Source of the DNA: Xylophilus sp.
Lineage (GTDB): Bacteria; Pseudomonadota; Gammaproteobacteria; Burkholderiales; Burkholderiaceae_C
Assembly (NCBI GenBank): GCA_009914555.1
Contig: WNDY01000012.1
Coordinates: 1-64,000 of the forward strand
Length of the DNA stretch: 64,000 nt
Direction: 5' to 3'
This document shows, in pieces, positions 38,606 through 51,050 of the stretch. A program made the translations under genes and the position numbers. The first letter of the stretch is position 1. Each line of letters begins with the position of its first letter. The notes below the pieces were generated by a model. That model did no database searches. It saw only the letters and a program-made list of their open reading frames with translations, and was not told where the DNA came from.

Positions 38606-39757
38606 ATGAATCCTCCAGCAGTTGCGCCTCTCCTGCGCGGCGCCCGCCGCATCGTGGTCAAGGTCGGCTCCAGCCTCGTCACCAACGAGGGCCGCGGCCT
38701 GGACGAAGCGGCGATCGGCGAGTGGAGCCGCCAGCTCGCGGCGCTGGTGCATGATGAGGGTGATCGGCGCGAGGTGGTCATGGTGTCCAGCGGTGCCGTG
38801 GTCGAGGGCATGAAGCGCCTGGGCTGGACCACCCGCCCGCGCGAGGGTCATGAGTTGCAGGCCGCTGCCGCCGTCGGCCAGATGGGTCTGGCGCAGATGT
38901 ACGAGACCAAGCTGCGCGAGAACGGCCTGGGCAGCGCCCAGGTGCTGCTGACGCACGGCGACCTGGCGGACCGCGAACGCTATCTCAACGCCCGTTCCAC
39001 GCTGCTGACGCTGCTGCGCATGGGCGTCGTTCCAGTCATCAACGAGAACGACACGGTCGTCAACGACGAGATCAAGTTCGGCGACAACGATACGCTCGGT
39101 GCGCTCGTGGCCAACCTCGTGGAGGCCGATGCGCTGGTGATCCTCACCGACCAGAAGGGTCTTTACACGGCCGACCCGCGTCGCGACCCGGATGCGCGCT
39201 TCGTGCACGAGGCGCGCGCGGGCGATCCGGCGCTGGAGGTGATGGCCGGCGGCGCTGGATCCAGCATCGGCCGCGGCGGCATGCTCACCAAGATCCTTGC
39301 GGCCCGGCGTGCGGCGGGCTCGGGTGCCTCGACTGTCATCGCCTGGGGCCGCGAGCCCGACGTGCTGCTGCGCCTGGTGCGCGGCGAGGCCATCGGCACG
39401 CTGCTGGTCGCGCAGACCGCGAAGACCCAGGCGCGCAAGCAGTGGATCGCGGACCACCTGCAGCTGCGCGGCGCCGTGCTGGTCGATGCCGGCGCAGCCG
39501 CCAGGCTGCGCGAGGACGGCAAGAGCCTGCTGCCCATCGGCATGACCGCCGTCGAGGGCGATTTCTCGCGCGGCGACGTGATCGCGATCCGCGATGCGCA
39601 CGGTGCCGAGATCGCCCGAGGTTTGGCCAACTATGCGAGCGCAGAAGCGCGGCTGCTGTGCCGCAGGGCGTCGTCCGAATTCGAAGCCGTGCTCGGCTAC
39701 ACGGCCGAGCCGGAGATGGTGCACCGCGACAACCTGGTGCTCTCGGCCCGCGGCTGA
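38606..39757 (+). CDS. proB: Glutamate 5-kinase
   Basis: A 383-residue enzyme for the first step of proline synthesis. The amino-acid kinase domain begins [20 protein letters not shown] and contains [20 protein letters not shown] and [15 protein letters not shown]-terminal PUA domain begins near residue 285 ([20 protein letters not shown]). Length fits the two-domain type. Confidence 0.96.
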   Translation: MNPPAVAPLLRGARRIVVKVGSSLVTNEGRGLDEAAIGEWSRQLAALVHDEGDRREVVMVSSGAVVEGMKRLGWTTRPREGHELQAAAAVGQMGLAQMYETKLRENGLGSAQVLLTHGDLADRERYLNARSTLLTLLRMGVVPVINENDTVVNDEIKFGDNDTLGALVANLVEADALVILTDQKGLYTADPRRDPDARFVHEARAGDPALEVMAGGAGSSIGRGGMLTKILAARRAAGSGASTVIAWGREPDVLLRLVRGEAIGTLLVAQTAKTQARKQWIADHLQLRGAVLVDAGAAARLREDGKSLLPIGMTAVEGDFSRGDVIAIRDAHGAEIARGLANYASAEARLLCRRASSEFEAVLGYTAEPEMVHRDNLVLSARG

Positions 39758-39781
39758 CGCAGACTGGAGGCGGGCTGCGCG

Positions 39782-40318
39782 TCAGGGGGTCTGGTAGAGC
39801 GGCGGATTGCGCAGGTCGCGGGCGATCTGCGCGGGGCTCGTGTTGGGCGCCGCTCCCACGCAGATGCCTCCCCGGGCCAGCGCGCGTGCATGGGGCGCGG
39901 CGCGGTTGGAGACCAGCGCGTGCCATTCGCCGTCCGCCGGCTTCCAGCCCTCGCCTTCGTAGTACCGCGCGTACACGCGGTGCTCCGCGGCGTTGCAGCG
40001 GATGCCCTCGTAGGAGATGTTGGTCGCCGTATCGTTGCGGGCCACGGCCACGTAGCGCACCACGCCGTCCGCGCCGATCGAGATGGTCGAGGGGTCGATG
40101 CCGCTGCGCAGGCTGGATGCCGCGCTGGTTTCCACCTCGATCAGCCGGTCCAGCGAGAAGGCGGGCGGCGTGGGCACGTCGCCTTCCTTCCAGGCGGGCT
40201 TGTTGGCGGAATCGCCGAATAACCCGAACAGCTCGGCCTGCGCAGGCAGGTGCACGCCGGCCACCAGGGTGGTCAGGAGAAGAGCGGGAAGGAATCTGCT
40301 ATGAACGGGCCGCATCAT
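39782..40318 (-). CDS. CNP1-like family protein, probably periplasmic
   Basis: A 178-residue protein with a cleavable signal ([19 protein letters not shown]). The mature part has the pattern [20 protein letters not shown] and [14 protein letters not shown] found in the CNP1-like family of betaproteobacteria, named after a cryptic neisserial protein. Function is unknown. The start at 40318 overlaps the end of rppH by 20 bases, so it is probably expressed with it. The position between proB and rppH is conserved in Comamonadaceae. Confidence 0.85.
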   Translation of the reverse strand: MMRPVHSRFLPALLLTTLVAGVHLPAQAELFGLFGDSANKPAWKEGDVPTPPAFSLDRLIEVETSAASSLRSGIDPSTISIGADGVVRYVAVARNDTATNISYEGIRCNAAEHRVYARYYEGEGWKPADGEWHALVSNRAAPHARALARGGICVGAAPNTSPAQIARDLRNPPLYQTP

Positions 40319-41006
40319 GCCGGGGGCGATCTTTCTGCGATGGTGTCGATGAAATGGGGGGCGGCGCAGCGGCAGCTGGCTGGGCTGCCGCGCTGTGCGA
40401 CGGATCCGGGTCGAAGGTCGCGCCGGGCGGCAGTTCGAGGCCGACGCCGGCATGGCCCGCGCCCGTCAACGGATCGAGCCGGTCATGCTCGCGCGCGCGC
40501 ATGCCGCCGCGCAGATAGCGGTTGCGCTGCTCGTGGCGCGGCAGGAAGCGCGCCAGCTCGGTCAGCGCCATCTCGTAGACGCCGCGCTTGAACTCCACCA
40601 CCACGCCGAGCGGCACCCAGTAGTCGTTCCAGCGCCAGGCATCGAACTCCGGATGGTTGGTGGCACGCAGGTTCAGGTCCCAGTCGTGGCCCAGCAGCTG
40701 CAGCAGGAACCAGATCTGCTTCTGGCCCTTGTAGTGGCCCCGCGCGTCGCGGCGGATGTACCGGTCGGGCACCTCGTAGCGCAACCAGTCGCGTGTGCGG
40801 GCAACGATGCGGACGTGCTCCGGTGCGAGCCCCACTTCCTCGTGGAGTTCTCGGAACATGGCCTGCTCGGGATTCTCGCCCCGGTCGATGCCGCCCTGCG
40901 GAAACTGCCAGGAGTGGGTGCGGATGCGCTTGCCCCAGAACACCTGGTTCTTCTGGTTGAGCAGGATGATGCCGACGTTCGGCCGAAAGCCGTCCCGGTC
41001 AAGCAT
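40299..41006 (-). CDS. rppH: RNA pyrophosphohydrolase
   Basis: A 235-residue Nudix enzyme that removes pyrophosphate from mRNA 5' ends and so starts decay. It begins [20 protein letters not shown]. The Nudix box is [20 protein letters not shown] followed by VGL, with all catalytic residues present. The ATG at 41006 is preferred over an upstream TTG. The C-terminal extension is Pro/Ala-rich and variable. It diverges from proS. Confidence 0.95.
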   Translation of the reverse strand: MLDRDGFRPNVGIILLNQKNQVFWGKRIRTHSWQFPQGGIDRGENPEQAMFRELHEEVGLAPEHVRIVARTRDWLRYEVPDRYIRRDARGHYKGQKQIWFLLQLLGHDWDLNLRATNHPEFDAWRWNDYWVPLGVVVEFKRGVYEMALTELARFLPRHEQRNRYLRGGMRAREHDRLDPLTGAGHAGVGLELPPGATFDPDPSHSAAAQPAAAAPPPISSTPSQKDRPRHDAARS

Positions 41007-41096
41007 AATCAAACCCCAATTTTTGAACTGAGTCCATTATGCACGGCGCCCCGCGCGCCACAAGCGGACCGGTCTCGTGAAAACCCCCGCTCCCGC

Positions 41097-42844
<1,748 letters not shown>

Positions 42845-42848
<4 letters not shown>

Positions 42849-43480
42849 GGACGCTGGCGCGCCGGCACCTGCTGCGCGCGCTGCCGGCCCTGCCGCTGGG
42901 GTGGGCGCTGCCTTCGGCGCACGCGGGCGCGCAGCTGGAGGAGCCGCTGGCCGACGCGGTGCGCACGGCGCTCAGCGCGGCCGTCGCCAACGACGCGCCG
43001 CCGGTGCCCGAGTTCCCCACCACGGCCGCCTACCTGGCCCACCTGCGCTGGCTCGGCGCCATGAGCGGCCGGCTGGGCCGCCGCATCGCCGATGCGCAGG
43101 CGCGGCGCGAGCTGCTGCAGACCGCCTGGTACGAAAGCCGCCGCGCGGGCCTGGCAACGAGCCTCGTGCTCGGGCTGATCCAGGTCGAGAGCGCGTTCCG
43201 CAAGTTCGCCGTCTCCAGCGTCGGCGCGCGCGGCTACATGCAGGTCATGCCGTTCTGGACGCGCACCATCGGCAACGGCGACCCGGCGAGCCTGTTCCAC
43301 ATGCAGACCAACCTGCGCTTCGGCTGCGTGATCCTGCGCCACTACCTCGACCGCGAGCGCGGCGACCTGTTCCTCGCGCTCGGGCGCTACAACGGCAGCC
43401 GCGGGCGCGCACCGTACCCGAACGCGGTGTTCGCGGCCGAACGCAACTGGGAGTTCAAGGATGAGCCACCAAAATGGTAG
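42845..43480 (+). CDS. Lytic transglycosylase, SLT domain
   Basis: A 211-residue enzyme that cleaves peptidoglycan with formation of anhydromuramic acid. A twin-arginine-like signal ([18 protein letters not shown]) and AHA cleavage site precede the SLT domain with catalytic Glu115 in [10 protein letters not shown], then [15 protein letters not shown] and YNGSRG. It overlaps proS by ATGA. The proS-transglycosylase pair is conserved in the family. A repeat element begins at its stop codon. Confidence 0.9.
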
Positions 43481-43539
43481 GGGTATAGTCCTCTAGCGCA
43501 CTAGATCCGGGCGCTGTAGGAGGCTGGGTGGAGGAGTAT
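43479..43539. repeat. 53-bp-spaced paired-palindrome element, copy e
   Basis: AGGGGTAT (43479-43486) and AGGAGTAT (43532-43539) are direct half-sites with centres 53 bp apart. TAGCGCA occupies the same internal position as in copy j, and AGCGC/GCGCT forms an inner stem. It fills the gap between the convergent transglycosylase and CorC-like genes. Confidence 0.65.
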
Positions 43540-43541
43540 GT

Positions 43542-44843
43542 TCATGCGGCGGCAGGTGCCACCGCGCGCGACACCAGCACCTGGTCGATGCGGTAGCTGT
43601 CCACGTCCATCACCTCGAACTTGTAGCCGCTCCAGAGCACGCTGTCCGTGCGCCGCGGCACGCGGCGCAGCATCACCATGAGGAAGCCGGCCAGCGTCTC
43701 GTATTCGCCCTCGTGCGGCAGCTCGTCGATGCCCAGCGCGTGCACCACGTCCTGGATCGGCGTCACGCCGTCGATGAGCCAGGAGTGCTCGTCGCGCCGC
43801 ACGATCTGCTCCTCGTCGAGCGGCGAGATCAGGTCGCCCATGACGGTGCTCATCACGTCGTTGAGCGTGACCACGCCGACCACGAGGCTGTATTCGTTGA
43901 CGATGACGGCGAAGTCCTCGCCGACCAGGCGGAACTGCTCCAGCACCTCGGCCAGCGTGAGCCGGTCGGGCACGATGAGCACCTTGCGCACCAGCGAGTC
44001 GTCGGCCAGCGAGATCGGCTGGCCGTTGAGCACGCGCTGGAACAGGTCCTTGGCATCGACGTAGCCGACCACGTGGTCGATGTCGCCCTCGCAGACGGGG
44101 TAGGTGGAGAACGGCTCGGCCGCGATGCGCGCGCGCACGATCGCGTCGCTGTCGTCGCGCAGGAAATACGCCACGCGGTCGCGCGGCGACATCGCGCTGG
44201 CCACGGTGCGGCTGTCGAGCTCGAACACGTTGGCGATCACCTGCTGCTCGCGCGCGGCGAGCACGCCCGCGAGCGCACCGGCCTCGGTCATCGCGATGAT
44301 GTCCTCCGAGGTGATGCGGTCGTCGCGCTGCGTCGGCAGGCCGAACAGCGCGAACAGGCCGTCGGCTGCCTTGGCATAGACCCAGGCGAACGGCGCGAGC
44401 AGCACCGCCAGCGTGCGCATCGGCCGCACGACCGCGACCGCGAAGCGCTCGGGCGCCGTCATGCCGAGCCGCTTGGGAAACAGGTCGGCGAACAGGATGA
44501 AGAGCGAAGTGACGACGAGGAACGAGCAGAGGAAGGCCGCCGTCTCGGCCGTGGGGCGCGGCAGCCACAGCGACAGCAGCACGTGGAACGCCGGGCTCAG
44601 CGCGCCCTCGCCCACGATGCCGCCGAGGATGGCGATCGCGTTCTGGCCGATCTGCACCACGGTGAAGTACGGGCCGGGCTGCTCCTGCACCCGCAACACG
44701 CGCTCGGCGCGGGGGTCGCCCTCGTCGGCCAGCTGGCGCAGGCGCAGCCGGCGCGAGGCGGCGACGGCGATCTCGGCGACCGAGAAGAAGGCGCTGGCGG
44801 CGATGAGCAGGGCGATGAGCAGCAGGCTGGTGGACAGGTCCAT
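43542..44843 (-). CDS. HlyC/CorC (UPF0053) family membrane protein with CBS domains
   Basis: A 433-residue protein. An N-terminal DUF21/CNNM membrane domain (four helices, LLIALLIAASAFFSVAEIAV) precedes two CBS domains (from about residue 205, starting RDRVAYFL) and a C-terminal CorC_HlyC domain (WSGYKFEVMDVDSYRIDQVL). Members are linked to magnesium or cobalt efflux and membrane repair. The metal here is not known. It is a single gene. The start at 44843 gives MDLSTSLLL. Confidence 0.9.
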   Translation of the reverse strand: MDLSTSLLLIALLIAASAFFSVAEIAVAASRRLRLRQLADEGDPRAERVLRVQEQPGPYFTVVQIGQNAIAILGGIVGEGALSPAFHVLLSLWLPRPTAETAAFLCSFLVVTSLFILFADLFPKRLGMTAPERFAVAVVRPMRTLAVLLAPFAWVYAKAADGLFALFGLPTQRDDRITSEDIIAMTEAGALAGVLAAREQQVIANVFELDSRTVASAMSPRDRVAYFLRDDSDAIVRARIAAEPFSTYPVCEGDIDHVVGYVDAKDLFQRVLNGQPISLADDSLVRKVLIVPDRLTLAEVLEQFRLVGEDFAVIVNEYSLVVGVVTLNDVMSTVMGDLISPLDEEQIVRRDEHSWLIDGVTPIQDVVHALGIDELPHEGEYETLAGFLMVMLRRVPRRTDSVLWSGYKFEVMDVDSYRIDQVLVSRAVAPAAA

Positions 44844-44932
44844 GGGGCGGCTCCCGGCGCACCCGGGGCCCGTGCCGGAATGGTTCGAGTGTAGCGGGCG
44901 GCCGCCGCGCGAATGTGCGGCCGCCCGCCGCT

Positions 44933-46957
44933 TCAGCCGCGCTGAGCCGCCGGCGCATAGTGGTCGAACGCCATCGTGAAGCTCGCGCGCCCGGCGGTCA
45001 GCGCGCGCAGCTGGCCGATGTAGCCGAACAGCGCGGCCAGCGGCACGTGGGCCTCCACCACGGTGGCGGTGCCGCGTGTGTCCTGCCCGCGCACCTGGCC
45101 GCGGCGCCGCGCCAGGTCGCCGATCACGTCGCCGACATGGTCGCCCGGCGTGGTCACCTCCACCGCCATCACCGGCTCCAGCACCACCGGCGCGGCCTGC
45201 GCGGCCGCGGCGCGGAAGGCGTTGGCGGCGGCCAGCTCGAAGGCCAGCGCCGACGAGTCCTTCTCGTGGAAGGCGCCGTCCTCCAGGGTCGCCGCCAGGT
45301 CCACCACCGGATGGCCCGCGAGCACGCCGCTGGCCGCGGCCCGGCGCACGCCGGCCTCCACGGCCGGGATGAACTCGCGCGGGATCGCGCCGCCGGCGAT
45401 GCGGTGGCCGAAGCGCAGGCCGGCGCCCCGTTCCAGCGGCTCCAGCCGCAGCTGCACCTCGGCGAACTGGCCGGGGCCGCCGCTCTGCTTCCTGTGCACG
45501 TGGCGCAGCACGGCCGCGCGCGTGATGGTCTCGCGCAGCGCGACCTGGGGCGCGCCGGCGTTCACGTCCACGCGGTGGCGGGTGCGCAGGTTCTCCAGCG
45601 CGACTTCGAGCTGCAGCTCGCCGAGGCCCGAGAGGATGGTTTGGCCGGATTCGGCGTCCTGCCGCACGCGCAGGCTCGGGTCCTCGCGGGCGAGCGCCTG
45701 CAAGGCCGTGGCCAGGCGCTGCTGGTCGGCCTGGGTGCGCGGCTCCACGGCGAGGTCGATCACCGGCGCGGGCGTGGCGATCTCTTCGAGCAGCAGCGGA
45801 TGCGCCGGGTCGGCCAGCGTGTGGCCGGTCAGCACCTCCTTGAAGCCGGCGACGGCCACGATGCTGCCGGCTGGCGCGGCGTCGATTTCGACGCGGCGGT
45901 CGGCATGGACCTCGTAGAGCCGGGCGACGCGCTCGCGCCGGCCGCCGGTGGCGTCCAGCACTGTGTCGCCCACGCGCAACGTGCCGCGGTAGACGCGGGT
46001 GAAGATCAGCGCGCCGTGCGTGTCCGTCACCACCTTGAACGCGAGTGCGGCCAGCGGGCCGGCCGGGTCGGCCTCGGGCTGGCCGGCTGCGGCGGCTTCG
46101 CCGGGCGCGGGCAGGTAGTCGACCACGGCGTCGAGCAACGGCTGCACGCCGCGGTTGCGGAAGGCCGAGCCGGCCAGCACCGGCACGAAGGCGCCCGCGA
46201 CCGTACCGCGGCGGATGGCCGCGCGCAGCACCTCCGGCGGTGGCTGCGTGCCGTCGAGCCAGGCGCGCAGGGCGTCGTCGTCGTGCTCCAGTGCGGCATC
46301 GACCAGGCGTTCGCGCCAGGCATCGACGGTGGCGCGCAGTTCCTCGGGTACGGGGTGTTCCTGCGCCGTCGCACCGGGCTCGCCGCTCCAGGCGAGCGCG
46401 CGGCGGCCGACCAGGTCGATCACGCCGCGAAAACCCTCCTCGCTGCCCCAGGGCAGCTGGAGCACGAGCGGCCGCGCGCCCAGGCGCTCCTCGACCATGC
46501 GGACCACGCGCAGGAAATCCGCGCCGGTGCGGTCGAGCTTGTTGACGAAGGCGATGCGCGGCACGCCGTGGCCGTCGGCCAGGCGCCAGTTGGCCTCGGT
46601 CTGCGGCTCCACGCCGGCCACGCCGTCGAAGACGACGACCGCGCCGTCGAGCACGCGCAGCGCGCGCCGCACCTCGATCTGGAAGTCGACGTGGCCGGGC
46701 GTGTCGATGATGTTCAACTGCGCGCCGCGCCAGAACACGGTCGTGGCGGCGCTCTGGATGGTGATGCCGCGCGCGCGTTCCTGCGGGTCGAAGTCCATCG
46801 TCGCGGCGCCGTCGTGCACCTCGCCGATGCGGTGGCTCTGCCCGGTGGCGAACAGGATGCGCTCGGTGGTCGTGGTCTTGCCCGCGTCGACGTGGGCGAT
46901 GATGCCGATGTTGCGCAGCAGCGTGCGCGCAACGGCGGGAGCAGTGGTGGCAGTCAT
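44933..46957 (-). CDS. Elongation factor G paralogue (EF-G2 type)
   Basis: A 674-residue translational GTPase. G1 is [15 protein letters not shown]3 is [13 protein letters not shown]4 is [10 protein letters not shown], and domains II-V follow with the family order. It is shorter than classical FusA (about 700) and is not next to rpsL, rpsG or tuf, so it is a second copy rather than the main factor. Such paralogues may work mainly in ribosome recycling or under stress. GGAAGG precedes the ATG. Confidence 0.9.
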   Translation of the reverse strand: MTATTAPAVARTLLRNIGIIAHVDAGKTTTTERILFATGQSHRIGEVHDGAATMDFDPQERARGITIQSAATTVFWRGAQLNIIDTPGHVDFQIEVRRALRVLDGAVVVFDGVAGVEPQTEANWRLADGHGVPRIAFVNKLDRTGADFLRVVRMVEERLGARPLVLQLPWGSEEGFRGVIDLVGRRALAWSGEPGATAQEHPVPEELRATVDAWRERLVDAALEHDDDALRAWLDGTQPPPEVLRAAIRRGTVAGAFVPVLAGSAFRNRGVQPLLDAVVDYLPAPGEAAAAGQPEADPAGPLAALAFKVVTDTHGALIFTRVYRGTLRVGDTVLDATGGRRERVARLYEVHADRRVEIDAAPAGSIVAVAGFKEVLTGHTLADPAHPLLLEEIATPAPVIDLAVEPRTQADQQRLATALQALAREDPSLRVRQDAESGQTILSGLGELQLEVALENLRTRHRVDVNAGAPQVALRETITRAAVLRHVHRKQSGGPGQFAEVQLRLEPLERGAGLRFGHRIAGGAIPREFIPAVEAGVRRAAASGVLAGHPVVDLAATLEDGAFHEKDSSALAFELAAANAFRAAAAQAAPVVLEPVMAVEVTTPGDHVGDVIGDLARRRGQVRGQDTRGTATVVEAHVPLAALFGYIGQLRALTAGRASFTMAFDHYAPAAQRG

Positions 46958-47053
46958 GGCGGATCCTTCCCTGTCCTGGGGCCCGTCGCGCGGGTGGGCC
47001 CCGTTGCCCGAAGCTGCCGGCTCCGGGCGGATGGATGGATTCGCCGTCGGCGC

Positions 47054-47185
47054 CTAGCAGGCGGCCTGCATGCAGCCGGGACGCGGAGGCTGCTCCGCGC
47101 TCCCGCCGACGCCAATGCACGCGCGCAGGCCCGCCGTGCCTTGGCGGGCGCGAATCGTGGCGATCAGCTTGTCGTAGGTGCGCAT
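47054..47185 (-). CDS. Possible 43-residue leader or small protein before the EF-G2 gene
   Basis: This short frame begins MRTYDKLIATIRARQGTAGL and ends in a Cys-containing tail (RPGCMQAAC). It lies 96 bases upstream of the EF-G paralogue on the same strand, in a gap of 294 bases that otherwise shows nothing. Its first 15 residues look protein-like, but there is no good ribosome site and no relative is recognised. It may be a real small gene, an attenuator or chance. Confidence 0.25.
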   Translation of the reverse strand: MRTYDKLIATIRARQGTAGLRACIGVGGSAEQPPRPGCMQAAC

Positions 47186-47251
47186 GGCGTCGCGTGAAGG
47201 AAGGGACGTGAAGGTTGCTCAGATGGAGCCGCGCGCGGCCCCGTCAAGAGG

Positions 47252-47590
47252 TCACTGCGCGGCGGGGGCCGTGCCGGCCACGAGCTGTTGCAGCTCGCCC
47301 GACTCGTAGAGTTCGTAGAGGATGTCGGAGCCGCCCACGAACTCGCCGCGCAGGTAGAACTGCGGGATCGTCGGCCAGTTGCTGTATTCCTTGATGCCCT
47401 GGCGGATCTCGGGGTCGGTGAGCACGTCCACGGTCTTGAGCGCCTTCGGGTCCACGCCCACGGCCTTGAGGATCTGCACCGCGCGGCCCGAGAAGCCGCA
47501 CTGCGGGAAGCTGGCCGTGCCCTTCATGAACAGCAGGAAGTCGTTGCCCTTGACGAGCTCGTCGATGCGTTGGTGGGTAGGGTTGCTCAT
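47252..47590 (-). CDS. grxD: Monothiol glutaredoxin, Grx4 type
   Basis: A 112-residue protein with the CGFS active site (ASFPQCGFSGRAVQILKAVG) and the WPTIPQFYLRGEFVGGSDIL glutathione-binding segment. Grx4-type proteins carry [2Fe-2S] clusters and pass them to targets. It ends the operon hemA-prfA-prmC-grxD, 27 bases after prmC. Confidence 0.95.
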   Translation of the reverse strand: MSNPTHQRIDELVKGNDFLLFMKGTASFPQCGFSGRAVQILKAVGVDPKALKTVDVLTDPEIRQGIKEYSNWPTIPQFYLRGEFVGGSDILYELYESGELQQLVAGTAPAAQ

Positions 47591-47617
47591 GGAAACTCCT
47601 CTGGGTGGGGCTGGAGA

Positions 47618-48451
47618 TTATTCCACCGCCGGCCATTTCCCGCCGGTGCAGCGGGCGATGCCCGCGAGGTCGTCGCGGCTGTGCACCTGCGCGAAGCCTG
47701 CGGCGGCCAGCAGCGCCTGCACCGCGCCCGCCTGGTCCCAGCCGTGCTCCAGCAGCAGCCAGCCGCCGGGTGCGAGGTGGGCCGGGGCCTGCGAGACGAT
47801 GGCGCGGATGTCGTCCAGGCCGTCGGCGCCCGATGCCAGGGCCGCCAGCGGCTCGTGCGCCAGCGCCGCCAGGTGCGGGTCGGCTGCGGCGACGTAGGGC
47901 GGGTTGGAGACGATGCAGTCGTGCCGGCCCGTGTGGCCTTGCAGCCAGGAGCCGTGGGCGAACGCCACCGGCAGGCCGAGCCGTTCGGCATTGGCGCGGG
48001 CGACGGCGAGCGCATCGGCGCTGGCGTCGATGGCCTGCACCCGCGCGTCGGCGCGGCGCGACCGGATCGCGAGCGCGATGGCGCCACTGCCGGTGCCCAG
48101 GTCGAGCACCGAAGGGGCATCCAGGCCGGCCAGCACGTCGAGCGTCCACTCGACCAGCGTCTCGGTGTCGGGCCGCGGCACCAGCACGCGGGCATCCACG
48201 CGCAGGGCCAGGCCGAAGAATTCCTTCTCGCCCGTGAGGTAGGCGACCGGCTCGCCGGCCAGCCGGCGGGTGCAGGCGGCGTCGAACGCGGCCTGCACCG
48301 GAGCGTCGAGCGCATCGCCGTCGTGCGCCAGCAGCCAGGCGCGGTCGTGCGGCGCGCGGCCGAGCGCGTGCAGCAGCAGCATCCGGGCGTCGAGCCGGTC
48401 CAGGCCGCGGGCGGCGGCATGGCGCAGGGCGGAGGCGATATCGATACTCAT
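47618..48451 (-). CDS. prmC: Release factor glutamine methyltransferase
   Basis: A 277-residue SAM-dependent methyltransferase that modifies the GGQ glutamine of release factors. The SAM loop VLDLGTGSGAIALAI and catalytic NPPYV are present, with RVLVPRPDTETLVEWTLDVL before them. The start at 48451 gives MSIDIASALR. It follows prfA after 43 bases, which places the enzyme beside its substrate. Confidence 0.96.
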   Translation of the reverse strand: MSIDIASALRHAAARGLDRLDARMLLLHALGRAPHDRAWLLAHDGDALDAPVQAAFDAACTRRLAGEPVAYLTGEKEFFGLALRVDARVLVPRPDTETLVEWTLDVLAGLDAPSVLDLGTGSGAIALAIRSRRADARVQAIDASADALAVARANAERLGLPVAFAHGSWLQGHTGRHDCIVSNPPYVAAADPHLAALAHEPLAALASGADGLDDIRAIVSQAPAHLAPGGWLLLEHGWDQAGAVQALLAAAGFAQVHSRDDLAGIARCTGGKWPAVE

Positions 48452-48494
48452 GGGAGGAGCTGGCTGGGGTGGGTGAGTGACAGGCACTGTGGGC

Positions 48495-49577
48495 TCATAC
48501 CTCGGCTTCCAGCTCTGCCAGCTGCTCCGATTCACGCGCCGAGCGCAGCGCGGCGATCACGTCGCCCAGGTCGCCCTCCATCACCTTGTCCAGCTTGTAG
48601 AGCGTGAGGTTGATGCGGTGGTCGGTGAGCCGGCCCTGCGGGAAGTTGTAGGTGCGGATGCGGTCGCTGCGGTCGCCGCTGCCGATCAGGCCCTTGCGCA
48701 GCGCGGCCTCCTTGGCGGCGCGCTCGCTGCGGTCCTTCTCCTGCAGCCGCGCCTGGAGCACCCGCAGGGCCTGGGCCTTGTTGGCGTGCTGGCTGCGGCC
48801 GTCCTGGCATTCGGCGACGATGCCGGTCGGGATGTGCACCACGCGCACGGCCGAGTCGGTCTTGTTGATGTGCTGGCCGCCCGCGCCGCTGGCGCGGAAG
48901 GTGTCGATGCGCAGGTCGGCCGGGTTGAGCGTGAGGGCTTCCTGCTCGTCGGGCTCGGGCATCACGGCCACGGTGCAGGCGCTGGTGTGGATGCGGCCCT
49001 GGGTCTCGGTGGCCGGCACGCGCTGCACCCGGTGGCCGCCGGACTCGAAGCGCAGCGCGCCGTAGACGTCGTCGCCGTCGATGCGCAGCACGGCCTCCTT
49101 GAAGCCGCCCAACTCGCTCTCGCTGGCGCTCAGCACCTCCACCTTCCAGCCGACGCTGGCCGCGTAGCGCGTGTACATGCGCACCAGGTCGCCGGCGAAC
49201 AAGGCCGATTCGTCGCCGCCGGTGCCGGCGCGCACTTCGAGGAAGGCGGCGCGCGCATCGTCCGGGTCCTTGGGCAGCAGCAGGCGTTGCAGTTCGTCGT
49301 CGAGCCGGGCCAGTTCGGCCTCCGCCGCGGCGATCTCCTCCTGCGCCATCTCGGCCATGTCGGGGTCGTCGAGCATCTCGCGCGCACCTTGCAGGTCGGC
49401 CTCGCGCTGGCGGAAGCGGGCCCAGCGGCCGGCGATCTGCGTGACCTCGGCATGCTCGCGCGAGATGGCGCGGTACTGCGCCATGTCGGCCATGATGTCC
49501 TCGCGCGAGAGCAGGAAGTCCAGCTCTTCGAGGCGGACGGCGTAGCGGTCGAGGCGGTTGCGCAGGAAGGGTTTCAC
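48495..49577 (-). CDS. prfA: Peptide chain release factor 1
   Basis: A 360-residue factor that reads UAA and UAG. The GGQ motif is in [20 protein letters not shown], and the codon-recognition loop contains the P-x-T motif within [18 protein letters not shown] at 49577 is the start (next residues [11 protein letters not shown]). It lies 97 bases after hemA. Confidence 0.97.
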   Translation of the reverse strand: MKPFLRNRLDRYAVRLEELDFLLSREDIMADMAQYRAISREHAEVTQIAGRWARFRQREADLQGAREMLDDPDMAEMAQEEIAAAEAELARLDDELQRLLLPKDPDDARAAFLEVRAGTGGDESALFAGDLVRMYTRYAASVGWKVEVLSASESELGGFKEAVLRIDGDDVYGALRFESGGHRVQRVPATETQGRIHTSACTVAVMPEPDEQEALTLNPADLRIDTFRASGAGGQHINKTDSAVRVVHIPTGIVAECQDGRSQHANKAQALRVLQARLQEKDRSERAAKEAALRKGLIGSGDRSDRIRTYNFPQGRLTDHRINLTLYKLDKVMEGDLGDVIAALRSARESEQLAELEAEV

Positions 49578-49674
49578 GAGGGAGTCGGAAAGAGGGTGAG
49601 GCGGCGTGCGCACGGGGCACGCGGTGAAGAAAACACCGGCCGCGGGCGGGCCGGCAGCGGCTCGAAGAGCGCCG

Positions 49675-50976
49675 CTAACGTTCCTTGTTGCGCAGGAACA
49701 GGCGCGAGACGGTCTGCGCCGCCTGCTCGCGCTCGCCGGCGTCGCCGGTGCGCAGCTCGGCCATGGCGCCGTGCAGCATCTTCTGGGTCAGGCCGCGCGA
49801 CAGCGCTTCGAGCACCGCGTCCACGTCGTCGCCGCGGGCCAGCAGCTTCTTGGCGCGCGCGATCTCGGCCGTGCGCCAGGCGTCGGCCTGGGCGTTGAGC
49901 TGCTGGATCAGCGGCACGGTGCCGCCCCCCTTGCCGATCTTGGCGGGGTCGCGCTGGTCGAGCCAGTGGGTGAAGCTCTGCACGCCGGCGTCGATGATGG
50001 CCTCGGCCTGCGCCACGGCGGCCTGGCGGTGGGCCTGCGCGGTCTGCACCACGGTGGCCAGGTCGTCGACAGTGTAGAGGTACACGTCCTCCAGCGCCTT
50101 GACTTCGGGCTCGATGTCGCGCGGCACGGCCAGGTCGACCATGAACATCGGGCGGTGGCGGCGGCGCTTCAACGCGCGCTCCACGGCGCCCAGGCCGATC
50201 AGCGGCAGCGTGCTGGCGGTGCAGCTGACGATGGCGTCGAACTCGTGCAGCCGCTCGGGCAGGTCGGCCAGCGGCATCGTGGCGCCGCCGAAGCGCCCGG
50301 CCAGCGCTTCGCCGCGCTCCATCGTGCGGTTGGCGACGACGATGGCCTGCGGGTGGCGGGCCGCGAAGTGGGTGGCGGCCAGCTCGATCATCTCGCCGGC
50401 GCCGACAAACAGGATGCGGATGCGGCCCAGGTCCTCGAACAGCTGGCCCGCCAGGCGCACGGCCGCGGCGGCCATGCTGATCGAATGCGCGCCGATCTCG
50501 GTGGCGGTGCGCACTTCCTTGGCGACCGAGAACGAGCGCTGGAACAGCTGGTTGAGCGTGCTGCCGAGCGCGCCGGCCGACTCGGCGGCGCGCACCGCGT
50601 CCTTCATCTGGCCGAGGATCTGCGCCTCGCCCAGCACCATCGAGTCGAGCCCGCTGGCCACGCGGAACGCATGGCGCGCGACCAGCCCGTGTTCGAGCGT
50701 GTACGCATGCGAGCGCAGCACGCCGGCATCGACGCCGCCCTTGCCGGCCAGCCAGCCGAGCGTGTGGTCGACCGCCGGGCGGTCGCCGGCGCAGTAGATC
50801 TCGGTGCGGTTGCAGGTGGAGATGATGGCCGCCTCGATCGCCGGATGGCGGCCGCTGGTGAACGACTGGCGCAAGCCCTGGAGCGTGGGCACGATCTGGT
50901 CGAGTGCGAAGGCGAACCGGCCGCGCAGATCGAGCGGCGCGGTGTGGTGGTTGATGCCGAGAGCCCAGACTGCCAT
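49675..50976 (-). CDS. hemA: Glutamyl-tRNA reductase
   Basis: A 433-residue enzyme that reduces glutamyl-tRNA to glutamate-1-semialdehyde, the first step of the C5 haem route. The catalytic Cys lies in [10 protein letters not shown], followed by [12 protein letters not shown] and the NADPH fold [14 protein letters not shown]. The start ATG at 50976 is only 11 bases from a TATAAT-like box. It heads the operon hemA-prfA-prmC-grxD. Confidence 0.96.
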   Translation of the reverse strand: MAVWALGINHHTAPLDLRGRFAFALDQIVPTLQGLRQSFTSGRHPAIEAAIISTCNRTEIYCAGDRPAVDHTLGWLAGKGGVDAGVLRSHAYTLEHGLVARHAFRVASGLDSMVLGEAQILGQMKDAVRAAESAGALGSTLNQLFQRSFSVAKEVRTATEIGAHSISMAAAAVRLAGQLFEDLGRIRILFVGAGEMIELAATHFAARHPQAIVVANRTMERGEALAGRFGGATMPLADLPERLHEFDAIVSCTASTLPLIGLGAVERALKRRRHRPMFMVDLAVPRDIEPEVKALEDVYLYTVDDLATVVQTAQAHRQAAVAQAEAIIDAGVQSFTHWLDQRDPAKIGKGGGTVPLIQQLNAQADAWRTAEIARAKKLLARGDDVDAVLEALSRGLTQKMLHGAMAELRTGDAGEREQAAQTVSRLFLRNKER

Positions 50977-50983
50977 GACGAGG

Positions 50984-50999
50984 CGGATTATAAAATCCG
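50984..50999. promoter_or_regulatory. Palindromic promoter region of hemA
   Basis: CGGATT, then ATAA, then AATCCG make an inverted repeat of 6+4+6 bases. It contains a perfect TATAAT on the minus strand (50987-50992), only 11 bases from the hemA ATG, so the mRNA would be nearly leaderless if this box is used. The palindrome could be an operator shared with the divergent gene at 51051. Confidence 0.4.
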
Positions 51000-51050
51000 A
51001 CCGCCGTTTCCGGCATTTACATATTCCTATCTCCCTGCTCCGCAACCCTG

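Noticed and set aside
40395..41096. Upstream extension of proS to 817 codons
   Set aside because: It runs antisense through rppH. ProS homology begins at the ATG at 41097.
43542..47120. Single 1192-codon frame covering both the EF-G and CorC-like genes
   Set aside because: Only the last 433 codons are protein-like (the CorC-like gene). The earlier part is an Arg-rich shadow of the EF-G gene, which uses another frame.
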